Shown here piece by piece: positions 1 through 9,990 of a DNA stretch of 64,000 nucleotides. The position numbers and the translations under genes were made by a program. Source of the DNA: Lithodes maja. Its lineage: Eukaryota; Arthropoda; Malacostraca; Decapoda; Lithodidae. Below the pieces are notes generated by a model, which saw nothing but the letters and a program-made list of their open reading frames with translations, was not told the DNA's origin and ran no database searches. The stretch covers positions 1 through 64,000 of the forward strand of contig JBAKBP010007901.1 of assembly GCA_037953745.1 (NCBI GenBank), in the 5' to 3' direction. Numbering within the stretch: position 1 is the stretch's first letter; every line of letters begins with the position of its first letter.

Positions 1-239
1 ATGGTGCTTAACATGAGGGAGAAGGGGGTCCATAAAAAGGAACCCTCCCCCCTTAACTGAGAGTCCATTAACGCCATGATGCAGGACAAGCCCGGCATAA
101 TATAGTGGCGCATGCTAATTACACTCGTCATGAAATGCAGCTTCCAAACTGCATTAAATGACGTTAAACTATACGGTTATAATTTCCATTGGCCACCAAA
201 GCGGGTGTGAAACGAGCATAAGGGGGGGATAGGTGTATA
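1..239 (-). repeat. Fragment of TTAA-flanked dispersed repeat R1 and unassigned sequence
   Basis: Positions 1-60 match, in reverse orientation, the start of the R1 repeat seen many times from 24.9 to 46.5 kb (a stretch meaning 'no more than AACATGAGGGAGAAGGGGGT' followed by CCCCTTAA). The rest of the stretch to 239 shows no ORF, tandem repeat or recognisable element. Confidence 0.6.
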
Positions 240-245
240 TATTTC

Positions 246-279
<34 letters not shown>

Positions 280-293
280 GGTATATATATATT

Positions 294-380
<87 letters not shown>

Positions 381-399
381 TATATATATATATATATAT
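240..399. repeat. (AT)n microsatellite
   Basis: Nearly pure AT dinucleotides with a few CAG/CCGG interruptions. The tract continues at 9653-9672 on the far side of the LTR element, including the same TATCAGTATATAT interruption, so it is the insertion target of that element. Confidence 0.95.
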
Positions 400-2217
400 T
401 GTTACGGCTGGATCGGCAATACATATTCGGGATTCTTGATCGTAGGACAGAAATGGCTTATGTGACAACGACAAGCTCGATTCCAGTCCCAAATACTATA
501 TGCTCCAGACAACAAAAGCACCAACGCCCTACAGAGTTATCGTCTATGGTAACGAGGTACCTTAACTCGGCGAAAGTGTACAACAGGGGTAGGCTATGAG
601 GCTAAACTCCCTCAGACATTTATAGGTTACGTTATGACTAAAGAAATGCAATACTCAAGAAACTACGTTAATATTAAGCCTCTAATAATGTAGAATAGAA
701 GCAGGCTAAAGGTATGACAGTGAAATGCAAAATGACAAATGTACACGCCTACTTGAAAGCGCGTGCACTAGAATAACTGTCCCCTACTAACATGCACTAG
801 CATGTAGCATACAAGATGTTCATGATCCAGTAGATACCTAATAATACACATGGAAGGAACATAAACAGTAGTCACTTATTATAAGAATGAATCTATACTT
901 GGAATAACTAAAAGGTTGCAGGCAACAGTACTGCGCCGGTAGCCTACTACCGCATAGGCTACTTCGCTTCTCTCACTCTGTCTCCCCTCTGAGTCTGTAT
1001 GCGCCCTACGCAACAGAACTCCGGACACAGCAGCAAAACGACAGTGCAGTTAATTGATACATGAAAGTATTAATAGTGTTGTCTTGTGTGTGAGTAATGT
1101 GTACTGTAAAGTGTTACATACATAAACTTAAAGAGAGCTGCAATGCATAGTAAAATAAAGATATAACCCACTCATCATCCCCATGTGTTCTAGCTAGCAG
1201 GCCAAGTCACAGGAACAACGAGTCCCAGCACCGAAAGCGAGAACCCAGGAAAAGACTGCAGAGAACACAAGGACAGATAAATTACGTTACTCTACTATAC
1301 CGGCACTACGAGCGAGCTGTAGTCTCTGGTACTACACTCGCTCCTGGCTCGGTAGGCAAATCAAGGCTAAGTCCTCGCCCCTCTACAGACAACTCCTGGG
1401 CATGGTCGGGCTCTTACACATGGCACTAGTCTAGTCACAAATTGGATGATGAGCTGGGCATATAACTCGTGAACATGTAGAACGTTCACCAACTATCCTC
1501 ATCAAGAAGATCGCTGTTCACATTAACCCCTTAAATCTAATACATGTAAATATATGCTTGTCCTAAGAGTAATACGAGAGGTGAGTGCTGAAACTCCTTT
1601 AGGACCTCAAGGGAAGGTTATGCATTTAAATAGAGAGAAGAATGAAATGAGAGTAATGTCGTCAGAGAGAAAGAGTGCAACCGTGAGAAGCTGGGAGAGA
1701 GGGCAAGGGATGTTAGAGTCTCAAAGGTTCTAGGCAACCTGGTCATAGAGCACACAGCGAGCCTCCAGGCAATGTGCAGTACGACAACATGGGCAGCCCA
1801 GGCAGCATAGGCAGGCGGCAATGGACTACCAACCCTGTCGCGCCTAGCTATAAGCGCAAGGCTGCCAACCAGTCCATACGTCTGGCAACCACCCCCCCGG
1901 CAGCGCGGCGCGCTGCTACCCTCTCGCTCTGAAGACTAACTCACTCTCTCTCTCTGAATTCCTATTGTCTTATCTATCAACTTCTCTATTGATACTACAT
2001 ATTAAATGGAAGGTCTCGACATGGCTTAAAACAAAACCCACCACTGGTTAGCACATGACGAGACCTTTGCAGAGATACAAAGAACATAGTTATACGTTGT
2101 CACACTCAATATAAGCAGCCAGCACGGCACAGCGGCACACGGCACCGCACCGCGGCGGCACAGTGGAGTACCAAGGAGTACAATCAGGTTGCGTTGCCAC
2201 ACACTGGGTGCGTCACA
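400..2217 (-). repeat. 3' LTR of the Gmr1-like element
   Basis: 1818 bp, same length as the partner at 7835-9652. It is the 3' LTR because the coding strand is minus. It contains the hairpin at 1310-1343. No long ORF. The small ORFs in it recur in the partner copy only because the LTRs are duplicates. Confidence 0.95.
1310..1343. other. Conserved LTR hairpin, copy in the 3' LTR of element 1
   Basis: Arms 1310-1323 and 1331-1343 pair over 13 bp with one bulged C, around the 7-nt loop CTCTGGT (plus strand). The partner LTR has the identical structure at 8745-8778. The same architecture with different stem bases occurs in the LTRs of element 2 and the solo LTR. It lies about 875 nt into the LTR in the element's sense. 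Function is unknown; transcript structure or a palindromic protein site are both possible. Confidence 0.7.
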
Positions 2218-2231
2218 GCCCCCCCAAGATT
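2218..2231 (-). promoter_or_regulatory. Polypurine tract of element 1
   Basis: Directly inside the 3' LTR. On the minus strand it reads AATCTTGGGGGGGC and then the LTR begins TGTGACGC. The second element has the corresponding AAATCTTGGGGGAGG at 11826-11840, so the tract is conserved between subfamilies. It would prime plus-strand DNA synthesis. Confidence 0.75.
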
Positions 2232-2497
2232 TTAGATAATCGACCTTAGAAGCATTATCAAAATCTGACAGGCAACCAACCGACCTGCTACCCTTAGCTG
2301 CCACTAATTGCAAAAGGTGCACAACAACTGAAGTGTGAATTATACATAAAACACAATATCGCATGCATCATGCTACAACAATAAAGACTTACAAAACTAA
2401 AAAAAAAATTCTCGTTTATTTTATTGTTTTATAATCTTTTTGGACGGCGTTATGATAGCCTAATTTTACTCCTGCTCAATCCACACACCGTGCACGA

Positions 2498-5400
2498 CTA
2501 TCCTGGATCATCAACCCTTGATAGACAATCTGCTATCACGTTCTCACTCCCGGCAATATGCTGAATGTTGAGATTATACTCTTGGAGCATTAGGGACCAC
2601 CTGGTCAACCGCATATTCCGATTGTGAAACTGATTTAGGAATTTCAAGGGATGATGGTCCGTATAAATCGTCACTACCGGGCCGTAGGCTGGAACATAAA
2701 CTTCGAAATGTTTGAGCGACAAAACGATAGCAAGAAGCTCCTTCTCTATAGTCGAGTAATTCCTTTGTGCCGAATTAAACTTGCGAGAAAAGAAGCTCAC
2801 TGGGTGTTCCAAGCCCTCGGAATCAGTCTGCAGTAACACTGCCCCGGCACCCACACCGCTGGCATCAGTCGCCAGCTGAAAACTCCTGGAGAAGTCTGGG
2901 GCTCTCAAAATCGGATGTGTACACAGCAGGTGCTTGACTAGGTCGAAAGCCCTCTGACACTCCGCAGCCCAACAGAACTTCACTGACTTCGACAGTAGAT
3001 CAGTTAACGGTGCTAAGACAGTAGAGTATCCCCGGATGAAGCGCCTATAATAGCCTATCATACCTAGGAACCGCATGACCTGGCGCTTAGTGGTGGGCCT
3101 GGGAAACATATTGATAGCCTGTATCTTGCTCAGGGGGGGGCACACCCGGCCTAACCCGACCACGAAGCCAAGATACTGCACAGTAGCCTTTACAAACTCG
3201 CACTTCCTCAGGTTCACCACCAGCCCAGCATCGTGCAACTTCCCAAACAGGGTCTCTAAGTGCCTTAGGTGATTTTCAAAATCGTCATCATACACTATCA
3301 CGTCATCAAGGTAGACCGTGCAGTTAGGGATTTCGTCACAAATATCGTTCATCAGGTTCTGAAACGTGGCAGGTGCGTTCTTAAGCCCATAAGGCATTAC
3401 GTTACATTGGTAGGTCTTGCCATCTACCACAAAACCACAAACTTGCTTAGCTCGGTCCGACAGGGGTACTTGCCAGTAGCCTTTTACAAGATCAATTTTA
3501 GTAAGGTACTTTGCATTCCCTATCTTGTCCACGCTGTCGTCAACTCGAGGCAAAGGGTAAGGGTTGGTAGTGGTCAAGCCATTTAGCCTACGAAAATCTA
3601 TGCAGAACCGCACCTTGCCGTCAGGTTTTGGCTGCAACGTGACGGGTGATGTCCACTTCACATAACCTTCAGTGATCATCCCTCTCTCAACCATGTACTT
3701 TAACTCCTCCCGTAAAGCTGGCAACTTTACCGGGGGCACACGGTAGGGCACTGACTTGAAGGGCACATTATCACCGACGTCCACGTCGTGCGTTACCTGA
3801 GTAGTGAGACCTGGGTGTTCGGCGAAAACAGAGGGGTATGACCTGAACAGGCCTAGGACAGCAGCACCCTGGTGCTCAGGCAGGTGACTTACAGCTTGCC
3901 TAGCCTCTTGTTCAGTATTCCCCGCCCACTGTTCCGCGGAAATGACACAGTCCCAGCTATCCTCCTCAGCAGCATGACTGTCCCCACCTCCTTCTCCACC
4001 CTGGCCGCTGCAGGCCAGCACAGGGACAGTGAGAGGCTCTGAGGGGCGTCTCACATACTCTTTCATGAGGTTAACATGACATAACTGATGTTTTTTTCTA
4101 CGGTCAGGTGTTGCAACGAGATAATCAAGGTCGGACAGTTTCTTAGCCACCACATACGGCCCAATAAACTTGGCAGAAAGGGGGTGTCCAGGCAAAGGTA
4201 AAAGCAACATTACCTCCTGACCCACCGAAAACTCCCGAAGCTTCACCTTGGCGTCATACTGGTGCTTCATGACCGCCTGTGCATTAACCAAGTTATTACC
4301 TGCCGCTGCCATGCAACCTATAAGTCTCTCCCGGCTCTCAAGGATATATTTAAGTACAGACCCCGGCTTCTCTTCGCCCTCCCAGATCTCTTTCACCATA
4401 CTTAAAGGTCCTCTCACATTATGGCCAAAGACTAGTTGATTTGGACTGAACCCCAGGCTCTCTCCTGGGACTTCACGTGCAGCGAACAGAACATACGGCA
4501 GACCCAAATCCCAATCAGTGTCATGTTCTGCACAGTAACAGCGTAGCATACTCTTCAGGGTCGAGTGCCACCGCTCCAAGACTCCCTGACTCTCGGGATG
4601 GTAGGCTGACGACACTACAGAACATATACCGTGCAACTGAAGGGTTTGCTTGAACAATTTGGATGTAAAATTGCTCCCCTGGTCTGACTGCACCTCACGT
4701 GGAAATCCATAACGGGAACAGAACAATAATAAATTTTTAACAACTGCCTTTGCCGAGCCGTTTCTCATGGGGTATGCGTCCGGGTATCTCGTAGCCACAT
4801 CCATGATTGTCAACAGGAATTTATTGCCACTACTAGTAGGCGGGAAAGGGCCAACCAAATCTACTACAACTTTGCTGAACGGAGGCCCGGTGACAGGTAT
4901 GGGAAACAAAGGTGCCTTCGGGATTGTCTGGTTAGGCTTCCCCGTTGTCTGGCAGGTCGCACACCCAGCCACCCATGCACAGACATCAGCCTTGACCCCA
5001 GGCCACCAGAAAAACCTGCCCAATGCCGCCAATGTTTTTGTTACCCCCAAATGACCCGCCACCGGCACATCATGCGCCAGACACAATAAGGACTCTCTAT
5101 ACTTATTTGGAACAACCACCTGGTCTACTACCCTCGCACCGCCCTCCCACTTCGATTTGGGGTCTAGAAATCTGCGGTACAATATCCTGTTGAGCCTAAA
5201 GAAATCTCCCGGCTTCGCATCCCCATCTTCCTCCAACTCTATGGCACCATTGCTATAACGAGCTAGGCTAGCGTCTTGCAGCTGCTGCTCACTAATGTCC
5301 CTGGGCGTCAATGCATCAAGATGGTTTTGTAATAAGACATTACCCCGGCTAGTAGGCTCTACTGCCTTAGTGGCTCTCGCTACAGCTCTTGCCTCACGCG

Positions 5401-7591
5401 AAGTCTTACCCAACTCTGCCTTGTTACACACCATATCTGGGCCAGAGTCAACTCCCGTGTTTATTATAGGTCCAAGTACCGAATCACCGAGAAGTGCAGC
5501 AGAATCAATGTCCCTTTTCCTGCCCTTAGCAACCTTCTCCTGATCCTTCCTCCACTGTCCCCGAGGTTGAGTGCTAGGCTGTGCAGGAGCCGCAGAGCGA
5601 GATCGGGTTACCACACAGGCCATCTCATCCTGTTGGCACCTCCCAACCCATTCCCGATTCTCACCATCCACGTCGGCCGCCCTCTCGGCAACGACTAAGG
5701 GTGGAGTCCCGGAAGTGGGCACCGCAAAGTCGTTGCCGAGAAGAAGGTCGACGCCCTCAACTGGCAAACACTCAACGATCCCTACATCCAGCTCCCTGCA
5801 CACCTCTCCCACTCTCAACTCCAACCTCACAAGTGGGTATGACCTCGTAGCATTTATACCCTGCACCACAACAACTCTGGCCGCATTTATCGGTTTCCCT
5901 GTGAAGTTCCTCAACAAAGTTTGCGAAGCCCCCGTATCCCTCAGCAAGTCAACCCTCCGTAGTTCACTCCCCCAGCTCACAAACCCGTGTCCCCGATGGC
6001 TACAGAAAGTGTCCCGGACAGGTGTCGAGCCTTCCGTACGCTTCTTTACCGCGTGTGCCTCAGCTGCTGACAACCTACCCCGGGCAGTTGCTGCAGCCTT
6101 CAGAGACACACCGATACTGTGAACCAATGACACCGGCTTAGCGGGAGTGTTACTAGGGCACTCACGTGAATAATGGCCTAGCTTCTGACATTTGTAACAT
6201 TTCACATCCCCAATGGGCTTCTTCCCTTGTGCGGGCGAAGAAGGGGCCTGACCTTTAGTAAACGGGAGAGGCTTGTGTTTGTAGGTGTTATTAGGTGCAA
6301 TGCATTTAGTGTGGTTATGTGTGTCATAGGATTTGTTATTATCGAAAACTCTGGTGGGTGGGGTATAGCGCCCCTTCTGCCCTGACTCAGCCCTCTGAGC
6401 GGCACCGCAACCACGAATCAATGATAATCTGAGGTCTGCCATCTTGGCAGCCTCCTCTACTGTCTTGGGACATTTTTCCTTAATGTTCAGCGTTAGATCG
6501 GTTCCAGTACATTGGTAAAACTGTTCCAGATAGAAAAGTTGCTTAATTTCCTCAGCCGACTCTGCGTGCTCGGACCGAAACCAGTTATTACCTGCATCTG
6601 TTAAGTCCCGTGCGTGCTCCATAAAACTGACGTCGCTCTTCTTATTCACGCCACGGAACTTCAATCTATAAGTTTCGGGTTGCAGTTCGTAGGCCCGGAG
6701 CACAGCCTCCTTCACCAGTCCATACACGACACTCTCGTCCAGTGACAGTGCATCGTAGGCTTTCAACCCCTTACCCACTAGACGTGATGAAACTAATGCT
6801 GCCCATTTAACCTCCGGCCAGTCATACTCACGACACTTCTTTTCGAAACGAGCAAAAAACTCAGTCACTGCTGTCTCATCAAATGCGGGTACTAACTTAA
6901 TTAAATGCGAAAGTGAGTCTGTAACCCGGTGCCCACCACCGAGATGACGCCCCGTGGTCTCTACTCTAGACTTCTCGACATCCATTTCAGCCTGGTACCT
7001 GGTTGCATCCTGATTGGCTTGGATTCTAGCAACCTCTATGCGTTCTATACTAGACTGTTGACTCTCTTGCAACTTAAGCTTAGCTAGTTCTAGCTGAAAT
7101 AACATCTCAGGAGACAGGCCTGGGGGGGGAGAGCACAAAATGGGGGATCCACACCGAGACGTGTTTACGGGTAAGCCAGCTTGCCCTTGAGAACCCTCCT
7201 GCTGCATCGTGCTAAGACTCGCTGGCTGAGGGCCCAGCTCAGGGGTAGAGTGGAATGGAGGCTTGGAGGGAACCCCCCAAGACCCCACTCCACCCACCGC
7301 CCCATCGCCATCACCCAACAAACATGCCACCAAATTCTTCTTGGGCCAACTGTCAGGACAGTCCCGCCCCAAAACCGTGGCTAAACAGCGAAGACCGTAA
7401 CAATCAATAGCCTGCAGGCGCTGTTCGGTCAAAGGTGTCTGCAAAAATGCCCGGGCATCCCTCTCTCCACTTATAACACTCCCCTCCCTAAACATCTGTT
7501 GTACTTGCTGGTTACTAGGCTGTACCGTGTTATCCTCCCCCGTAAATGATGAGTCATTAGACATAGTGCTGGTTATACAATTGCTGTTCAT
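2498..7591 (-). CDS. Gag-Pol polyprotein, Gmr1-like (Gag-PR-IN-RT-RH)
   Basis: 1697 residues in one uninterrupted frame, starting about 240 nt inside the 5' LTR. Domains in order: a coiled coil (about 160-210); a capsid/SCAN-like helical region (225-395); a CCHC knuckle (C465, C468, H473, C478); an aspartic protease with DTGA at 552-555; integrase with its HHCC finger (H840, H847, C877, C880), catalytic D911, D970 and E1006 (35 residues between the last two) and a GPY/F module (1143-1180); RT with catalytic D1367 and YLDD at 1427-1430; RNase H with D1576, E1618, D1645 and D1688. All catalytic residues are present. Integrase before RT is the Gmr1 order. Published work traces the vertebrate SCAN domain to the capsid of this group, which fits this Gag. 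Gag and Pol are fused without frameshift, so any Gag/Pol ratio control is not visible. Confidence 0.95.
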   Translation of the reverse strand: MNSNCITSTMSNDSSFTGEDNTVQPSNQQVQQMFREGSVISGERDARAFLQTPLTEQRLQAIDCYGLRCLATVLGRDCPDSWPKKNLVACLLGDGDGAVGGVGSWGVPSKPPFHSTPELGPQPASLSTMQQEGSQGQAGLPVNTSRCGSPILCSPPPGLSPEMLFQLELAKLKLQESQQSSIERIEVARIQANQDATRYQAEMDVEKSRVETTGRHLGGGHRVTDSLSHLIKLVPAFDETAVTEFFARFEKKCREYDWPEVKWAALVSSRLVGKGLKAYDALSLDESVVYGLVKEAVLRAYELQPETYRLKFRGVNKKSDVSFMEHARDLTDAGNNWFRSEHAESAEEIKQLFYLEQFYQCTGTDLTLNIKEKCPKTVEEAAKMADLRLSLIRGCGAAQRAESGQKGRYTPPTRVFDNNKSYDTHNHTKCIAPNNTYKHKPLPFTKGQAPSSPAQGKKPIGDVKCYKCQKLGHYSRECPSNTPAKPVSLVHSIGVSLKAAATARGRLSAAEAHAVKKRTEGSTPVRDTFCSHRGHGFVSWGSELRRVDLLRDTGASQTLLRNFTGKPINAARVVVVQGINATRSYPLVRLELRVGEVCRELDVGIVECLPVEGVDLLLGNDFAVPTSGTPPLVVAERAADVDGENREWVGRCQQDEMACVVTRSRSAAPAQPSTQPRGQWRKDQEKVAKGRKRDIDSAALLGDSVLGPIINTGVDSGPDMVCNKAELGKTSREARAVARATKAVEPTSRGNVLLQNHLDALTPRDISEQQLQDASLARYSNGAIELEEDGDAKPGDFFRLNRILYRRFLDPKSKWEGGARVVDQVVVPNKYRESLLCLAHDVPVAGHLGVTKTLAALGRFFWWPGVKADVCAWVAGCATCQTTGKPNQTIPKAPLFPIPVTGPPFSKVVVDLVGPFPPTSSGNKFLLTIMDVATRYPDAYPMRNGSAKAVVKNLLLFCSRYGFPREVQSDQGSNFTSKLFKQTLQLHGICSVVSSAYHPESQGVLERWHSTLKSMLRCYCAEHDTDWDLGLPYVLFAAREVPGESLGFSPNQLVFGHNVRGPLSMVKEIWEGEEKPGSVLKYILESRERLIGCMAAAGNNLVNAQAVMKHQYDAKVKLREFSVGQEVMLLLPLPGHPLSAKFIGPYVVAKKLSDLDYLVATPDRRKKHQLCHVNLMKEYVRRPSEPLTVPVLACSGQGGEGGGDSHAAEEDSWDCVISAEQWAGNTEQEARQAVSHLPEHQGAAVLGLFRSYPSVFAEHPGLTTQVTHDVDVGDNVPFKSVPYRVPPVKLPALREELKYMVERGMITEGYVKWTSPVTLQPKPDGKVRFCIDFRRLNGLTTTNPYPLPRVDDSVDKIGNAKYLTKIDLVKGYWQVPLSDRAKQVCGFVVDGKTYQCNVMPYGLKNAPATFQNLMNDICDEIPNCTVYLDDVIVYDDDFENHLRHLETLFGKLHDAGLVVNLRKCEFVKATVQYLGFVVGLGRVCPPLSKIQAINMFPRPTTKRQVMRFLGMIGYYRRFIRGYSTVLAPLTDLLSKSVKFCWAAECQRAFDLVKHLLCTHPILRAPDFSRSFQLATDASGVGAGAVLLQTDSEGLEHPVSFFSRKFNSAQRNYSTIEKELLAIVLSLKHFEVYVPAYGPVVTIYTDHHPLKFLNQFHNRNMRLTRWSLMLQEYNLNIQHIAGSENVIADCLSRVDDPG

Positions 7592-7817
7592 AAAAAAAAA
7601 GAAGTGCTTATTACTAATTGCAGTCTCGACTCACAAAATGTTAAAGATGCTTGAATGACTCTACTCTAGACACCCCCAACGAAACAATCTGCAAGTCCAC
7701 CAATACAATAATGACACAATAAAAATTCCTCCAATATGCAAGAAAATTCTAGCCAGCTCTACTAGGTAGCATAGAATAGTTCTCCAAAAAACATGTGATA
7801 GGATACTACTGAATCTT

Positions 7818-7831
7818 GTGCAAGGTCGCCA
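7818..7831 (-). promoter_or_regulatory. Primer-binding site of element 1
   Basis: Three bases after the 5' LTR the minus strand reads TGGCGACCTTGCAC. The second element has TGGCGACCTTGC in the same place (16402-16413). A tRNA ending GCAAGGTCGCCA would pair with it. I cannot name that tRNA with certainty from the sequence. Confidence 0.7.
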
Positions 7832-7834
7832 TTT

Positions 7835-9652
7835 TGTTACGGCTGGATCGGCAATACATATTCGGGATTCTTGATCGTAGGACAGAAATGGCTTATGTGA
7901 CAACGACACGCTCGATTCCAGTCCCAAATACTATATGCTCCAGACAACAAAAGCACCAACGCCCTACAGAGTTATCGTCTATGGTAACGAGGTACCTTAA
8001 CTCGGCGAAAGTGTACAACAGGGGTAGGCTATGAGGCTAAACTCCCTCAGACATTTATAGGTTACGTTATGACTAAAGAAATGCAATACTCAAGAAACTA
8101 CGTTAATATTAAGCCTCTAATAATGTAGAATAGAAGCAGGCTAAAGGTATGACAGTGAAATGCTAAATGACAAATGTACACGCCTACTTGAAAGCGCGTG
8201 CACTAGAATAACTGTCCCCTACTAACATGCACTAGCATGTAGCATACAAGATGTTCATGATCCAGTAGATACCTAATAATACACATGGAAGGAACATAAA
8301 CAGTAGTCACTTATTATAAGAATGAATCTATACTTGGAATAACTAAAAGGTTGCAGGCAACAGTACTGCGCCGGTAGCCTACTACCGCATAGGCTACTTC
8401 GCTTCTCTCACTCTGTCTCCCCTCTGAGTCTGTATGCGCCCTACGCAACAGAACTCCGGACACAGCAGCAAAACGACAGTGCAGTTAATTGATACATGAA
8501 AGTATTAATAGTGTTGTCTTGTGTGTGAGTAATGTGTACTGTAAAGTGTTACATACATAAACTTAAAGAGAGCTGCAATGCATAGTAAAATAAAGATATA
8601 ACCCACTCATCATCCCCATGTGTTCTAGCTAGCAGGCCAAGTCACAGGAACAACGAGTCCCAGCACCGAAAGCGAGAACCCAGGAAAAGACTGCAGAGAA
8701 CACAAGGACAGATAAATTACGTTACTCTACTATACCGGCACTACGAGCGAGCTGTAGTCTCTGGTACTACACTCGCTCCTGGCTCGGTAGGCAAATCAAG
8801 GCTAAGTCCTCGCCCCTCTACAGACAACTCCTGGGCATGGTCGGGCTCTTACACATGGCACTAGTCTAGTCACAAATTGGATGATGAGCTGGGCATATAA
8901 CTCGTGAACATGTAGAACGTTCACCAACTATCCTCATCAAGAAGATCGCTGTTCACATTAACCCCTTAAATCTAATACATGTAAATATATGCTTGTCCTA
9001 AGAGTAATACGAGAGGTGAGTGCTGAAACTCCTTTAGGACCTCAAGGGAAGGTTATGCATTTAAATAGAGAGAAGAATGAAATGAGAGTAATGTCGTCAG
9101 AGAGAAAGAGTGCAACCGTGAGAAGCTGGGAGAGAGGGCAAGGGATGTTAGAGTCTCAAAGGTTCTAGGCAACCTGATCATAGAGCACACAGCGAGCCTC
9201 CAGGCAATGTGCAGTACGACAACATGGGCAGCCCAGGCAGCATAGGCAGGCGGCAATGGACTACCAACCCTGTCGCGCCTAGCTATAAGCGCAAGGCTGC
9301 CAACCAGTCCATACGTCTGGCAACCACCCCCCCGGCAGCGCGGCGCGCTGCTACCCTCTCGCTCTGAAGACTAACTCACTCTCTCTCTCTGAATTCCTAT
9401 TGTCTTATCTATCAACTTCTCTATTGATACTACATATTAAATGGAAGGTCTCGACATGGCTTAAAACAAAACCCACCACTGGTTAGCACATGACGAGACC
9501 TTTGCAGAGATACAAAGAACATAGTTATACGTTGTCACACTCAATATAAGCAGCCAGCACGGCACAGCGGCACACGGCACCGCACCGCGGCGGCACAGTG
9601 GAGTACCAAGGAGTACAATCAGGTTGCGTTGCCACACACTGGGTGCGTCACA
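7835..9652 (-). repeat. 5' LTR of the Gmr1-like element
   Basis: 1818 bp, about 99.8% identical to 400-2217. It carries the element promoter by position, although I could not pick a convincing TATA box or start site. The hairpin copy is at 8745-8778. Confidence 0.95.
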
Positions 9653-9990
9653 ATATATATATCAGTATATATAAAATTATCACTTGAATAATACACAACA
9701 CTGCTCGCCACACATTGGGAACTCAAGCCAGCATGGATGGTCTCGCAGTGTGGCAATACGTCACACAGTGTTACCAGTAGGTTCCCTATTTTCTTCATAT
9801 TGATCGCTATTCGTAGCGAAACGTTTGCTCAAATCACGTAAGTTTATTCCCATCAAGTTTCTGAAAGTTTAAGAACGCGATTTGCATGGCTGACCACTTT
9901 GGAGAAACTTAAAATCACAATAATTGAGTAGGTGAGCGTCGGATATTATATTAACCCAATAAGCGCGAGCTATATGTAGTGAACACCCTA
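9653..9990. other. Spacer between the two LTR elements
   Basis: It begins with the continuation of the (AT)n target. The rest is about 310 bp of apparently unique sequence with no ORF, tandem repeat or element end that I recognise. Confidence 0.6.

Larger units (their letters stand above)
400..9652 (-). mobile_element. Gmr1-like Ty3/Gypsy LTR retrotransposon, apparently complete
   Basis: The element is 9253 bp on the minus strand: two 1818-bp LTRs (400-2217 and 7835-9652) around one long gag-pol ORF. In the plus orientation each LTR runs from TGTTACGG to GCGTCACA. I saw only about three substitutions between the LTRs (near 475, 728 and 1743), roughly 99.8% identity. A primer-binding site, a polypurine tract and an ATAT target duplication (396-399 and 9653-9656) are visible; the duplication is weak evidence because the target is (AT)n. 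The intact ORF and matching LTRs indicate a very recent insertion that may be competent. Integrase precedes reverse transcriptase, the order known from the Gmr1 group and unlike ordinary Ty3/Gypsy elements. Confidence 0.95.

Noticed and set aside
5571..6122. 183-residue ORF on the plus strand
   Set aside because: Antisense shadow of the Gag-Pol ORF; composition follows the complementary codons and no domain is recognisable.
9653..9990. Another partial LTR between the two elements
   Set aside because: A CGTCACA-like word occurs near 9760 but no alignable LTR body could be found.
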